In this document: one piece after another, positions 24,791 to 35,060 of the stretch
How positions within the stretch are numbered: the stretch's first letter is position 1
Layout: the number at the start of each line of letters is the position of its first letter
NCBI RefSeq assembly: GCF_011397635.1
Contig: NC_064755.1
Location: 39,228,059 to 39,292,058 of the forward strand
Source: Epinephelus fuscoguttatus
Taxonomy: Eukaryota > Chordata > Actinopteri > Perciformes > Serranidae
Direction of reading: 5' to 3'
DNA length: 64,000 bases
The notes under the pieces: model-generated
Seen by the model: the letters and a program-made list of their open reading frames with translations, nothing else
Databases searched by the model: none
What the model was told of the DNA's origin: nothing
Position numbers and translations under genes: made by a program

Positions 24791-25034
24791 ACAGTGTACT
24801 GCAGCCATAATAAAGCCTCAGTGAGGCGGTGGCCAAGTGATTGTTGGAGGAGGAGGAGGACGTTTGGCCAGACAGGGAGTCTTTGTGGTACAGTGGACAA
24901 AGAGCCGTTCTCAGTTTACTGCCGCCTGCCTCACAGGGTCACAGTGGAACACACGGGACACCAAACCCAGCCGGACTCCGACCCAACGCCTTCTCCTGTC
25001 TACTGGTTTTACTCCTCGTCTGTAGGGAGACGAC

Positions 25035-28000
25035 ATGAAGCGCTGCCTTGGATTATTCCTGCTGGTTTGTTGTGGGATGCTCAGTGTAGGTAAGTGAACC
25101 AGGACGCATCATAAACTGCAGACACAAATGTTATATTCCTTAGAATAACTTTACATTTATTCATTTATCTGTTTAACAGTTGTAAGCTGCACAGAAACAT
25201 TGTATATTATAGTATAGATAAAGATAAATTCAAGACTGCGGTTACAAAAAAAGCAGTGGTGGAAGAAGTACTCAGATCTTTTACTTGAGTAAATGTAGTA
25301 ATACTACAGTGTATAAATACTCTCTTACTAGTAAAAGTCCTGTTTTGAAAATCATACTAAAGTAAAAGTACAAAAGTAGTATGAGGATATATTTAAAGTA
25401 CCAAAAGTCCCATTCAGAATAATACATATTACTGTATTATAATTGTTGATGCATCAATATGTTGATTACTTTAATGTTGCAGCTGGTAAAGGTGGAGCCC
25501 ATTTTAATGACCTTATATTGTTGGTAGAGCTGATTATATAAAGACAACCTATATAATTACCAGGAGTATTTGCTATTAAATCTGTCTGACCTTTTTGCCT
25601 AAAAGTTCTGGATATTGTCTTTATTTTGACTCTGGATACAAGGACAACAGCTTCAGTTTTCCCTCAGTGATGAGAGAGTTTGTATTGAGCGGCTTTACAC
25701 CGGATGACAACGCACTAATGACTGTTAGTGGATTTAAGCGTTTAAATTCATAGGGAGGTAAAGTAAAGTGCTACCCAGACTGCCTTACTGTGGCAGTATC
25801 TGGGGCCCTTTTCAAGGGGTAATGTGGGGCCCTATACCCCTAAGCAGTGAAATAAACTGTAAAACAGATAGAAGTTGTAACAACTTCATTATGTGTCTTT
25901 TTAGGTTGTTTTATGCAAGAAAATCACAGTTATAGAGCTCACACAGTACCTAAAATCTTTATGAATACTCAGATAAACTACAGTATTTACTAATGTCTTA
26001 AAATTCACTTCAGTTTGATGGTTATTTGCTGTTATAAAAATCAAATGTTTCTGTGTTTGACTGAGTTTCTTTCTATCAGCGTACTATTAAAGGCTCTGTA
26101 TGTACTTTTAAATGTATTAATGTTTTTTTCTTCCAACTGCCAATCGATGAACAGGTGGTAACGTAACTGAAAAACTAAGGCCTTCCCCGACTTTTTGCTA
26201 AATATATTTTCGTTTGCGTACAAAAACTATGTGGTGGTCAACAAAAAACGAATTGCAGTGTACAAAACACCTGGTTCGTAGACTACAGATGAGGACGCAA
26301 CAATTTCCAGCTTCATTCGACATTTGAAGTTGTTAACCTTGCGAGCTAATGCTTAGCTAATGTTAGGCTATTTGTTGTTAAAATGGCCTTACATTTCCTA
26401 ATGAGCGCCTCATGACTTGTTTGGGACTTGAAACTCAAAGTTAAGGACATGGAACTTGTCAATCTTGACTTATTTGGACTTGAGATGGGACTTGAGTGCA
26501 AAAACTTGAGACCTGCTTGTGATTTGCAAAACAATGACTTGGTCCCACCTTTGCTGACTAGCTAATTCTTGTCTCATTTGTGGTCTGATAAACAGTTAAT
26601 TAATCAAATTCAGTGCCACCTGGTGCCCAAAAATATCCTAAAGGAAACACTGACATGAAATATTTTGTGATACTGTGGTTTTAGCTAGCAAATGCTGTCT
26701 AGTGTAAGCTTTCTTGCTAGCTAGCTAACATAGCAAAAAAAACTTTCTTGAGCAAATAATGTCAGCTAATTCATTCAGACTCTCAGGGTTGCTTTGACAT
26801 TTTATTTATTTAAGCTAACACTATGAAGCAACCAATGCCAGATCCATGCAGCGTAGCTTAATTACAGCCCACTGGCTAAGCTTCACTTTCTTGCTCGCTA
26901 ATGTTATCGCCGTGTGAGTTTGCTAGCTCGCCAAATTACTTCACCAGCTAACATGAGCCATGATACTAACTGTATTATGACAAACACTGATGATTTAGCC
27001 ATCAGTAACTAATGTAGCAGTACAAAGCTTTCTCTTAGCCAAGAGGGATGCAAGGTGGGGGCAGATAACTAGCTAGTTGTAACCTAAGCTAAGGTTAGCC
27101 AACTATCAGTGGGGCTACACTGCATGGATCTGTTGTTGTTTGCTACTTAACATTAGCTGATACAGTAATTCACAAGCATCAGGCTAGTTAGTATCATGAA
27201 GTCAGTGATCCAAATGAAATATATGAACATTAACATGATGTTGGTCTTTTAAGTTCAGTCTTGTGTTTTTACGTTGACACTGGTGAGAGCAAAGATACTG
27301 ACTGCAATTCTCTAACAGCCAATGGTGTCATTAAAAACAATCTGATCTGAAAGTTACATTCAGAACCTGTAAGATTGATATTGAAATCAATATAATAACA
27401 TTGATTTACAATTTCTTACAAATGTGATTTAAAGGTTGTTTAACCACAAAATCACATAGAATATACTAGAGTCAAAACATGAGACAGCAGCTAATGCTAA
27501 GCTATCTTTAGCAAGAGTTAAGCTGTTTTTTCTTCTCCAAAATGAATTAAATTAATTGTTACTTTATTTAATAATGCAGAATAACAAACCTAATGAAATG
27601 TCTGGTCATGAAGATATGTTTTATTTTCAGGCAATACTGATGAAACTCAGCTTTAGATTTAGCAAGTGCTAGCCTAGCTAACAGTTAGCTTTCACTTGAT
27701 TTGGAACTCTTGCTCTAGCTGTCTTGTTCTCTGTCTTTCTATAGCAGTGCAGTGATATACCAGCAGAATGAAGTAATGTCTGTTTTGTAGTTACTGCAAA
27801 TTTAAAAGGCTGTTTTCATGGAAATTACACATTTTTATGGCATAACATTTTTTTATACAATAAAACAGATCAGGTCAGAAGGTCAGATAAGATGTAGTAA
27901 CTCAATTTGAACCAAACGTAGATTCTGTGTTTTGCCTTTAAAGCCTGCCTTTGAGCTCAACAGGACTGTGCATGAGGACTGAGATGGAAATGAGCATACA

Positions 28001-31000
28001 GATGAACAATAGAGATGTGAATCATTCTGCAGGAGTGGATTGATATATTTCTGTGCATGCTTTTATAGTTTTATTTTCCAGTGTGAAAACCTGTAGGTCG
28101 CAACAGATCAAGCTGCTGCTTAATGCTCACTTTCTCTGGAAAATCATGCATCTCACAAGATGCACTTGACTGAATACAATATGAACACTGCATGTGCTGA
28201 ATAAAGTAAAACATTTTCTTCTTCAGGTTCTGGACTTCGCTGCTACAAGTGCGCTGATTACACAGGACGCTGTCAGAACGTGCAGGAGTGCACGTATGAA
28301 GACTCCTGTATATCTCTGAGTGAGAGAGGTGAGCTGTGAAGTATTTCTACTACTAAACACTGAAGCCACTGTGTGTTGATTTATATGTGACCTCATTGGT
28401 GGAAGAAGTATTGAGACCTTTACTCAAGTAAAAGTATTAATACCACATAATATAAATACTCCACTGTTACAAATAAAAGTAGTAATACCACAGTATACAA
28501 TTAGGCCTACTCTGTTGTAGGTAAAAATTCTGCTTTCAAAATCAGAAGTATTAGCATCAAAATTTACTTCAGTAAGTTTTTCTTTATTATTCTTTATTTC
28601 ACATTTCCTTGTGAACATAGAGACAATAGTATGAAAGAACATAAGGGAAGATCAGACAGTAAGGAGCAAAAGAAAGACAGACAATGCCAAGGGTTACAAA
28701 CAAATTCTGATACAGATAAATAAAAGATATACAATAAAATTATTCCAAAAATAGAACAGAATCTTAAACCTGGAGCACAAATGTAGGGTTTTCATAGCTT
28801 TTCTATTCCTGTTGGTATATAAAGCCCTGATGTAGGAGTCTGCTTCCTTTTTAAAGGTACTGAAAAAGTACTTCAATAAGTAAAAATAGTCCTCAGGCAG
28901 AATGAGCCCATTTAGAGTGCCATTTACACTCTATTGGATTATTTTTATTGATACATTTATTTAAACAGCAATTTAATATTGTGAAAGTAGAGCTGATTCA
29001 ACCACTTAATGTGTGGTTTTATAGTTAAATCTATAAGGATTCAAAATCATATATCAGATGTTGTACATGTAAAATCTTGACCTGAAAGTAATAGAAGTTA
29101 TCAGATAAATGTGGTGAAGTAAAAAGTACAATATTTCCCTCTGAGATGTAGTGGAGTAGAAATATAAAGTACCAAAAAGGGTCAAGTAAAGTACAAATTG
29201 TTATTAAGTACAGTACAGTTAATTACTGGGTAAATACTGGAAATTTACCCAGTAACCTTCCACCTATTTGTGATTTTATCATTTTTCATATTATTCTGAT
29301 TGCAATGATACTAAGACAAACTACTTTTCCATCTCTGGATTTTCAAAGATTTCACTAAATTGTAAATTTTGAAACAATCCTCTTCCCAAAGACTGTAAAG
29401 AGCTAATGATTTCCCTGTCTTATAAAAATTGTGTTTCCTCCATTAATCAAACACAGATATCTTTGAACCTGATCAAAAGCAAATCAAGGCTCAAAATGTT
29501 TTTAACAGATTTTTATGTCTCTGTTTTTTTTTCCTGTTTTCTCCTAACCCTCTTTCCTTTTTTTATTTCTTTTCTTGTCTCTTAATATTCTCTACTCTTT
29601 CTTTTTACTCTGTCTCAGTGGTTCCCAACTTTTATCATGTCAAGGGCCTCTAAATTGATACACATTAGGTCACAGACACCCATTTGATAAAATTTCCCTT
29701 CAGGGACCTCCAGAATCCAGCATCTAAAACTACAGCTGAGGAGATAACTGTGGCGGAAGTGAAACCCCAAATCCTGCTGTTAAGTGCAGCTACACCGTGT
29801 GACATGGATCTGATAAAGTTGGGTACAACAGTTTTATGTGTGCAGGCTGTACGATGACAATAACTACTGAATCCCAAGTTATGATGTCCATTGATGTTAA
29901 TACCTATGGTTAATACGCAAGAACAAAACGGTGTCAGCGTATGTCATCCATCTACACCACTATAGTGGTAAGAGGAAGATGAAAGCAAACATTAATGGAG
30001 CCCTCGCTATAGTGGCACTTATGAGTGTTGGAAAAGTCTAAAGAAGAGGAGGAGGAGAATGTGGATGCAGTCGAGGCCGAGGAAAAGAGGCCAATTTTGC
30101 AAGAAGAGTTGGAAGTGTATCCATTAGCATCTACTAGGTTGCCTTTGATCACAAGACTGTGACAACGGCCATCCTTGAACCTCTGTCACTGTGCGATGTA
30201 GGACCACCGTTTTATGAATGAGTGTATGAATTACTTTATATGAGCAAAATAAAAAAATAAAAACAAAACAACATCAACAGACATGCTCAAAAAGGAGGAG
30301 GAAGAAGTGTACACTTATATAATCCGACCCCCTTCTCAGTATCCATGCCTCATTTAAAAAGGAAATTGTCAACAACTATCCCAAACTTATTTACAACCAT
30401 TAACAGATAAATAAACAACAGTCTTAGTTATTAAATATACGTTAACTATACAGTCTCAACCAAGCACAGATAAATAAATAAACCCACGCATCCCCCCTCT
30501 TTGTCTGCATAACTCCTAAAAATGCTGTATGTCTGTACATCTTTCTGTTTTAGAGCCAGGACCAAAGATATCACCAAGTTTCTTTCATGTTGGTCATCTT
30601 TTGTCTGGTACAGCCCAAAATCACAGAGTGTATACCAGGCTTAATATTAGAATACTCACACTTATGACTCATACTCACATTTGACTGACTTCTGTTGTGA
30701 AGTAAAAAGTTAAAATAAACTGCTTCCCATTTTTCTGGAGACCTCCTGAAACTCCCTCAAGGAACCCTGTGGGTCCCTGGACCCCTGGTTGAGAACCACT
30801 GAGATACCTGATCCTTATGCTCCTGTTACTGAAGGTAGACATGAAATGTACGGTGAAACTAAACTCGTCTACCTTCGTCTTTACAATGAGAGCACACTTC
30901 AGGGCATTTTATTGCTAGTCAACAATTAGACGATTAATTAAATGAATCAACAGAAAAATAATGACAATTATTTTGATAACCGATTGATTATTAATTCTCT

Positions 31001-31735
31001 GTTTCCAGCTTCTCTACTGGGAGGATTTACCGCTTTTCTGTCTTTTATGTGACAGTAAATTAATATTTTGAGATTTTGTACTTTTAATAATCGCAAAATT
31101 TCATGTTGGATTTTAGGGAACTGGTTTACTTTCTTTTTTCTTGACATTTCATAAACCAAAAGATCAATCAAGAAAATATTCAGGAGATTAATAATTAATG
31201 TTGCAGCTCTAACTTAATGTTTACTTTGTCTGAGGGTACTGTCTTAGTGCAAAAATCCTAATTTTACTGTCAATAACTGTGAAATTGTTACAATATTTTA
31301 ACATTTTTATAATCACATAAAAATCTGTGCAAAATGAAGGCAATTATGTCTAATTTAGTCTGTAATTTATTGGTTTATTTCTGTAACTCACATTAATTCT
31401 CAAATTTACGTGTGCTTGTATTTTTCTCTTGATGTTTGATTTATTACAGTATTTTTTCAGTTGTTAGTCCATCCACTAAGTGTGTATTACTGTGTGTGTT
31501 ATTGTGTGTGACTCTATCTTCAGGTGGAAAGACCATCCGTCAGTGTATCAGGTACACAGACTGCGACAACTCTCGTCTCTCCCAGATGTTTCCGGCGATC
31601 TCCGGCTTCACCTACCGCTGCTGCAGCAGCAACCTGTGTAATTCCGGCAGCACTGTTACCACGGCAACGCCAGCCCTGGCTCTGGGTCTGGCTCTGGCGG
31701 GGTCCCTGCTGAGCGTTTGGTGGTGTTGGATCTAA
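25035..31735 (+). CDS. cd59: CD59-like GPI-anchored Ly6/uPAR-domain protein
   Basis: Three coding exons join in phase: 25035-25089, 28227-28328 and 31524-31735 (stop TAA), giving 122 residues. Exon 1 encodes a signal peptide (MKRC then LGLFLLVCCGML). Exons 2 and 3 encode the three-finger domain, with ten cysteines in CD59 spacing: LRCYKC at the N-terminus, CIRYTDC in the middle, and YRCCSSNLCN at the end. A small-residue site (NSGS) precedes a hydrophobic tail (ALALGLALAGSLLSVWW), as expected for GPI attachment at the outer plasma membrane. CD59 limits complement membrane-attack assembly. Human Trp-40, important for that, aligns with Ile in CIRY here, so activity should not be assumed. A poly(A) signal AATAAA is at 31866-31871. 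Another Ly6 family member is possible. Confidence 0.85.
25250..25460. repeat. AAGTA-rich teleost interspersed repeat
   Basis: GTGGTGGAAGAAGTACTCAG at 25255, then repeated AGTAAAAGTA text. Related copies are at 28395-29275, 50545-52860 and 44400-44535. It lies in intron 1 of the cd59-like gene. The rest of that intron (to 28226) shows only AT-rich sequence with many GCTA words and no exon. Confidence 0.6.
28395..29275. repeat. AAGTA-rich teleost interspersed repeat, long copy
   Basis: The left end is GTGGAAGAAGTATTGAGACC. The right end is GGTAAATACTGG, then CAGTAACCTTCCACC, which is the inverse type of the left end. It lies in intron 2 of the cd59-like gene. Confidence 0.6.
29616..30801. mobile_element. 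hAT-type non-autonomous transposon
   Basis: The left end is CAGTGGTTCCCAAC and the right end is GTTGAGAACCACTG, an inverted pair typical of fish hAT elements (rc CAGTGGTTCTCAAC). I did not find a convincing 8-bp target duplication. A 70-residue minus-strand frame inside (29665-29877) is not a recognised protein. It lies in intron 2 of the cd59-like gene. Confidence 0.75.
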
Positions 31736-31865
31736 AATAACTGCAGGTTTTAACAGTTCAGTGTTTCAGGATTTAATGATTGAAGTTTTGTAAAGTTAAC
31801 ACAAACTAAATGTGTTGTTGAGTGTTTGTTTCTAGTCGCCTGTGACACTTACAGGTTCTCAGGTC

Positions 31866-31871
31866 AATAAA
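31866..31871 (+). terminator. cd59: Polyadenylation signal AATAAA of the cd59-like gene
   Basis: AATAAA lies 131 bases after the stop codon, at a usual distance for a short 3' untranslated region. Confidence 0.7.
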
Positions 31872-32099
31872 GAATGACTTTTTAATTTTGTACTTTTTAA
31901 CAGTTTAACAATAAATACAAGAAAAAAATTAAAAGTCTTTGCTTTGTGTATTTGTGCTTCAAATCCAGATTCTGATTTCTTCCTGTAACAACTCCCGTCT
32001 ATTAAATGTCTTAAATCTTTACAAATAAAACCTGAATAACATTTTTATGCCTCTATCCCAGTGATAGCCGTGGCTGGAGGCTTATCCATCTGTCCATAT

Positions 32100-32700
32100 A
32101 TCCATCTGTCCTTTCTTCTGAATGCAATATCTCACAATTTCCCCACTGAGGAAATTTCTTCAAATCTGGCACAAATGTCCAATTGGACTTAACGATGAGC
32201 TGATTAGGTTATGGTGGTCATAGGTCAAAGATCAAGGTCATTGTGACCTACTCTGTCTTATTCTCGTAAACATAATATCTCAAGAAACGCCTTGAGGGAA
32301 TTTTTGCAAATTTGGCTCAAAAGTCCATGTCAAGGATGAACTAATTAAATTTTGGTGGTCAAAGGTCAAGGTCGCCATGACCATGAGTCCTTCTCATTTT
32401 CGTGAATGCAAAATCTCAGGAGCGCCTAAGGTAATTTTTTCAAATTTGGCACAAACATCCATTTGAGTCAAGAATGAACTGATTGGAATTTGGTGGTCAC
32501 AGATCAAAGGTCAAGGTTACTGTGGCCTTATCCATTGCATTTCTTCGTGAATGCACTATCTTGATAACACCCTGAGGGAATTTCTTCAGATTAGGTACAA
32601 ACATCCACTTGAGTTAAAGATGAACTGATTAGAATTTGATAGTCAGAGGTCACTGTGACCTCACAAAGCATTTTTTGGCCATAACTTGGGGGTGGGTGGG
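32100..32700. repeat. Tandem satellite, about 135-bp unit, with GGTCA-n3-TGACC palindromes
   Basis: Four diverged units share TTTGGCACAAACATCC, GATGAACTGATTAG, TTTGGTGGTCAAAGGTCAAGG and CTCG/TTCGTGAATGCAA. Each unit carries one inverted GGTCA palindrome: 32236-32248 (perfect), 32370-32382 (one mismatch), 32515-32527 (two mismatches) and 32648-32660 (perfect). The spacing is 133-145 bp. Confidence 0.85.
32648..32660. promoter_or_regulatory. Perfect oestrogen-response-element-like palindrome
   Basis: GGTCACTGTGACC equals the consensus inverted repeat with three-base spacer. It is part of the satellite, so it may be incidental. A second perfect copy is at 32236-32248 (GGTCATTGTGACC). Confidence 0.5.
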
Positions 32701-33199
32701 CATGTGTCAGACTTTTTGATGGGTTCATGAAGGCATACAACCATGAGGCAGGAGTTGAAGTTTCAACAGTCATTCCCATCAAACTAAATATAACATGTTA
32801 GACTGATCTTCATTCTTCATTAGTTTGGCAGAATCTTATTCATGAAAGTACATTTTAGTTCATAACATGATAAATATTATAAAAAAAAAAATAAATCAAA
32901 TATTAGGGATTACTGGACTCAGACTCTTCTCCTGCTTATTTCAATAGACTGAACATTTTAAATATTACCATAAGACAGCAAACACATCATGAGACGAATA
33001 CAAAAAATAGATTTATTTAACATGATAAATAACATACGCAGAGAGACATTTAATAAATTCAAGTAGTATTTTCCTCATATTTAAACTAAAAAAAACAATA
33101 TCAGAAGTGTCACAATGAATATCACAAGCTACAGGATTTAAAACCAGTACAGGCCTTAATATGGCTTTAAAACATATTATCTTATACCAGGCTTTACAT

Positions 33200-33690
33200 G
33201 ACTTACAATAATAATAATAATAATGATGATCTTTATTTATAAAGCACTTTACAAAACAGAGTTACAAACTGCTTTATATGTCAATAAATAAAACAGGCAA
33301 GACATGAAAACAACACCTTTTAAAAGACCTGATGAAAACGCTTAAGTATATAAAAGCTGAAGAAACAAAAGACAGAGAAATTAACTTAAAACTCAAGTAA
33401 AATCAGGAGAGGCTCTCTGATAGAAATTTGATTTCCTCGGGCAGATTGTTCAGAGCCTCGGGGCCCTAACAGCAAATGTTCTGTCTCCTTTAGTTTTCAG
33501 CGACCTCTGAAACATACAAAAGACCTCTGCCTGAGGACCTCAAAGTATGTCCAGGCGTAGAGGTCAGAGATACAGCTCGGAGAGAGACCATGAAGAGCCT
33601 TAAAAGAAATCAGAAAAATCTTGAAATCTATCTAAAACATAACTCTGTAACTGTTTTTAAAAGTGCTTTATAAATAAAGATTATTACAGT
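33200..33690. repeat. Interspersed repeat between convergent genes
   Basis: An (AAT)n run is followed by ATCTTTATTTATAAAGCACTTTAC and then GAGACCATGAAGAGCCTTAAAAG near 33585, text found in many fish repeats. Mirror text AAAGTGCTTTATAAATAAAGAT at 33660-33682 suggests inverted ends of about 20 bp. Confidence 0.6.
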
Positions 33691-34384
33691 ACATGAAATA
33701 TATAAACACATGCGTTTTTAATGTGACATATACAATATAATATATAATATATAAACATTGGGGTGTATGTGATGTGATGTTGCTGTTTTTACTGTTTAGT
33801 CCAAACAATTAAATATACAAAGAAAATGGAGGATCAGATCACAGCTTGAAAACATCAAAACAAACAGTAAAATTGCTCCAGGAACAAAAATAAATACATT
33901 TTCCATCCTTGGAAAAACATTCTGAGTTAAGTTGAACAGGCAGTGACCTTCTAAAGTGGCATGTGTTGTGCAATTTCCATCTCGTTCTGAATCTCATTGC
34001 ACCTTGTGAGTGTGCTGAGGGTGTGACATCCAGTTGGTCCTCTCACTGAGAGTTAGCAGTGTGCTGCTGGTGTTTCACTTTACTCAGTAGTAAATGTTGT
34101 GGGAACACCTGAAAGGAAAGGTACATTTGGGGACATAAGTCCAGTCTGAATGGGGCTGAAGACACAGAATATAGAGGTCCGAAGTCGTCTAAATCCAGCA
34201 CTTAGGCAGTGACTTGTGGTGTCAGAAACCAACAAAAAAAGGCATCCTTTAATGTTGGCATGATATGCGGCCAGTTGCCGTTATAGTTTAATGGCACCTG
34301 GCGGCATCAGGGGGCTATGTGGTGGGACAAAGACGAAAGTTAAGGTAGGGAAAGTCGGGAGCAGGCGGGAGGGGTGGTGGACGG
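33691..34384. other. Intergenic between the convergent cd59-like and Kir6 genes
   Basis: No gene is recognised. It may contain the Kir6 3' untranslated region, which would run leftward from 35060. Confidence 0.4.
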
Positions 34385-35035
34385 GCCTAAACCTAACCAA
34401 GTTTTTTTGTATCCTAAACCTAACCACAAACTTTTGTTGCCTAAACCCAACCACGTGTTCTTTTCTCCAAAACCTAACCACGTGTTTTTGTTGCCTAAAC
34501 TCAACCACATTTTTGTTGCCTAAACCTAACCACGTGTTTTTGTTGCCTAAACTCAGCCACGTTTTTGTTGCCTAAACCTAACCACATGTTTTTGTTGCCT
34601 AAACTCAACCACGTTTTTGTTGCCTAAACCCAACCACGTTTTTGTTGCCTAAACTCAACCACGTTTTTGTTGCCTAAACTCAACCACGTTTTTGTTGCCT
34701 AAACCTAACCACGTGTTTTTGTTGCCTAAACTCAACCACGTTTTTGTTGCCTAAACCCAACCACGTTTTTGTTGCCTAAAGCCAACTACTTTTTTGTTGC
34801 CTAAACCCAACCACATGTTTTTGTTGCCTAAACCCAACTACTTTTTTGTTGCCTAAAGCCAACCACGTTTTTGTTGCCTAAACCCAACCACATGTTTTTG
34901 TTGCATAAACATAACCACTTGTTTTTGTTGCCTAAACCCAACCACGTTTTTGTTGCATAAACATAACCACTTGTTTTTGTTGCCTAAACCTATCATGTGT
35001 TTTTGTTGCCTAAACCTACCATGTGTTTTTGTTGC
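34385..35035. repeat. Minisatellite of 25-27 bp units (CCTAAACCCAACCACGTTTTTGTTG family)
   Basis: About 24 units, each with a telomere-like CCTAAACC core, an AACCACGTG or AACCACG segment and a TTTTTGTTG spacer. It ends about 25 bp downstream of the Kir6 stop codon, so it probably lies in that gene's 3' untranslated region or just past it. Confidence 0.9.
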
Positions 35036-35060
35036 TGGCATGCTGTCACTTTACTGGTTC

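Noticed and set aside
26330..27180. Dense GCTA/CTAGC words in the first intron of the cd59-like gene
   Set aside because: No regular period or inverted ends were found; it looks like compositional bias.
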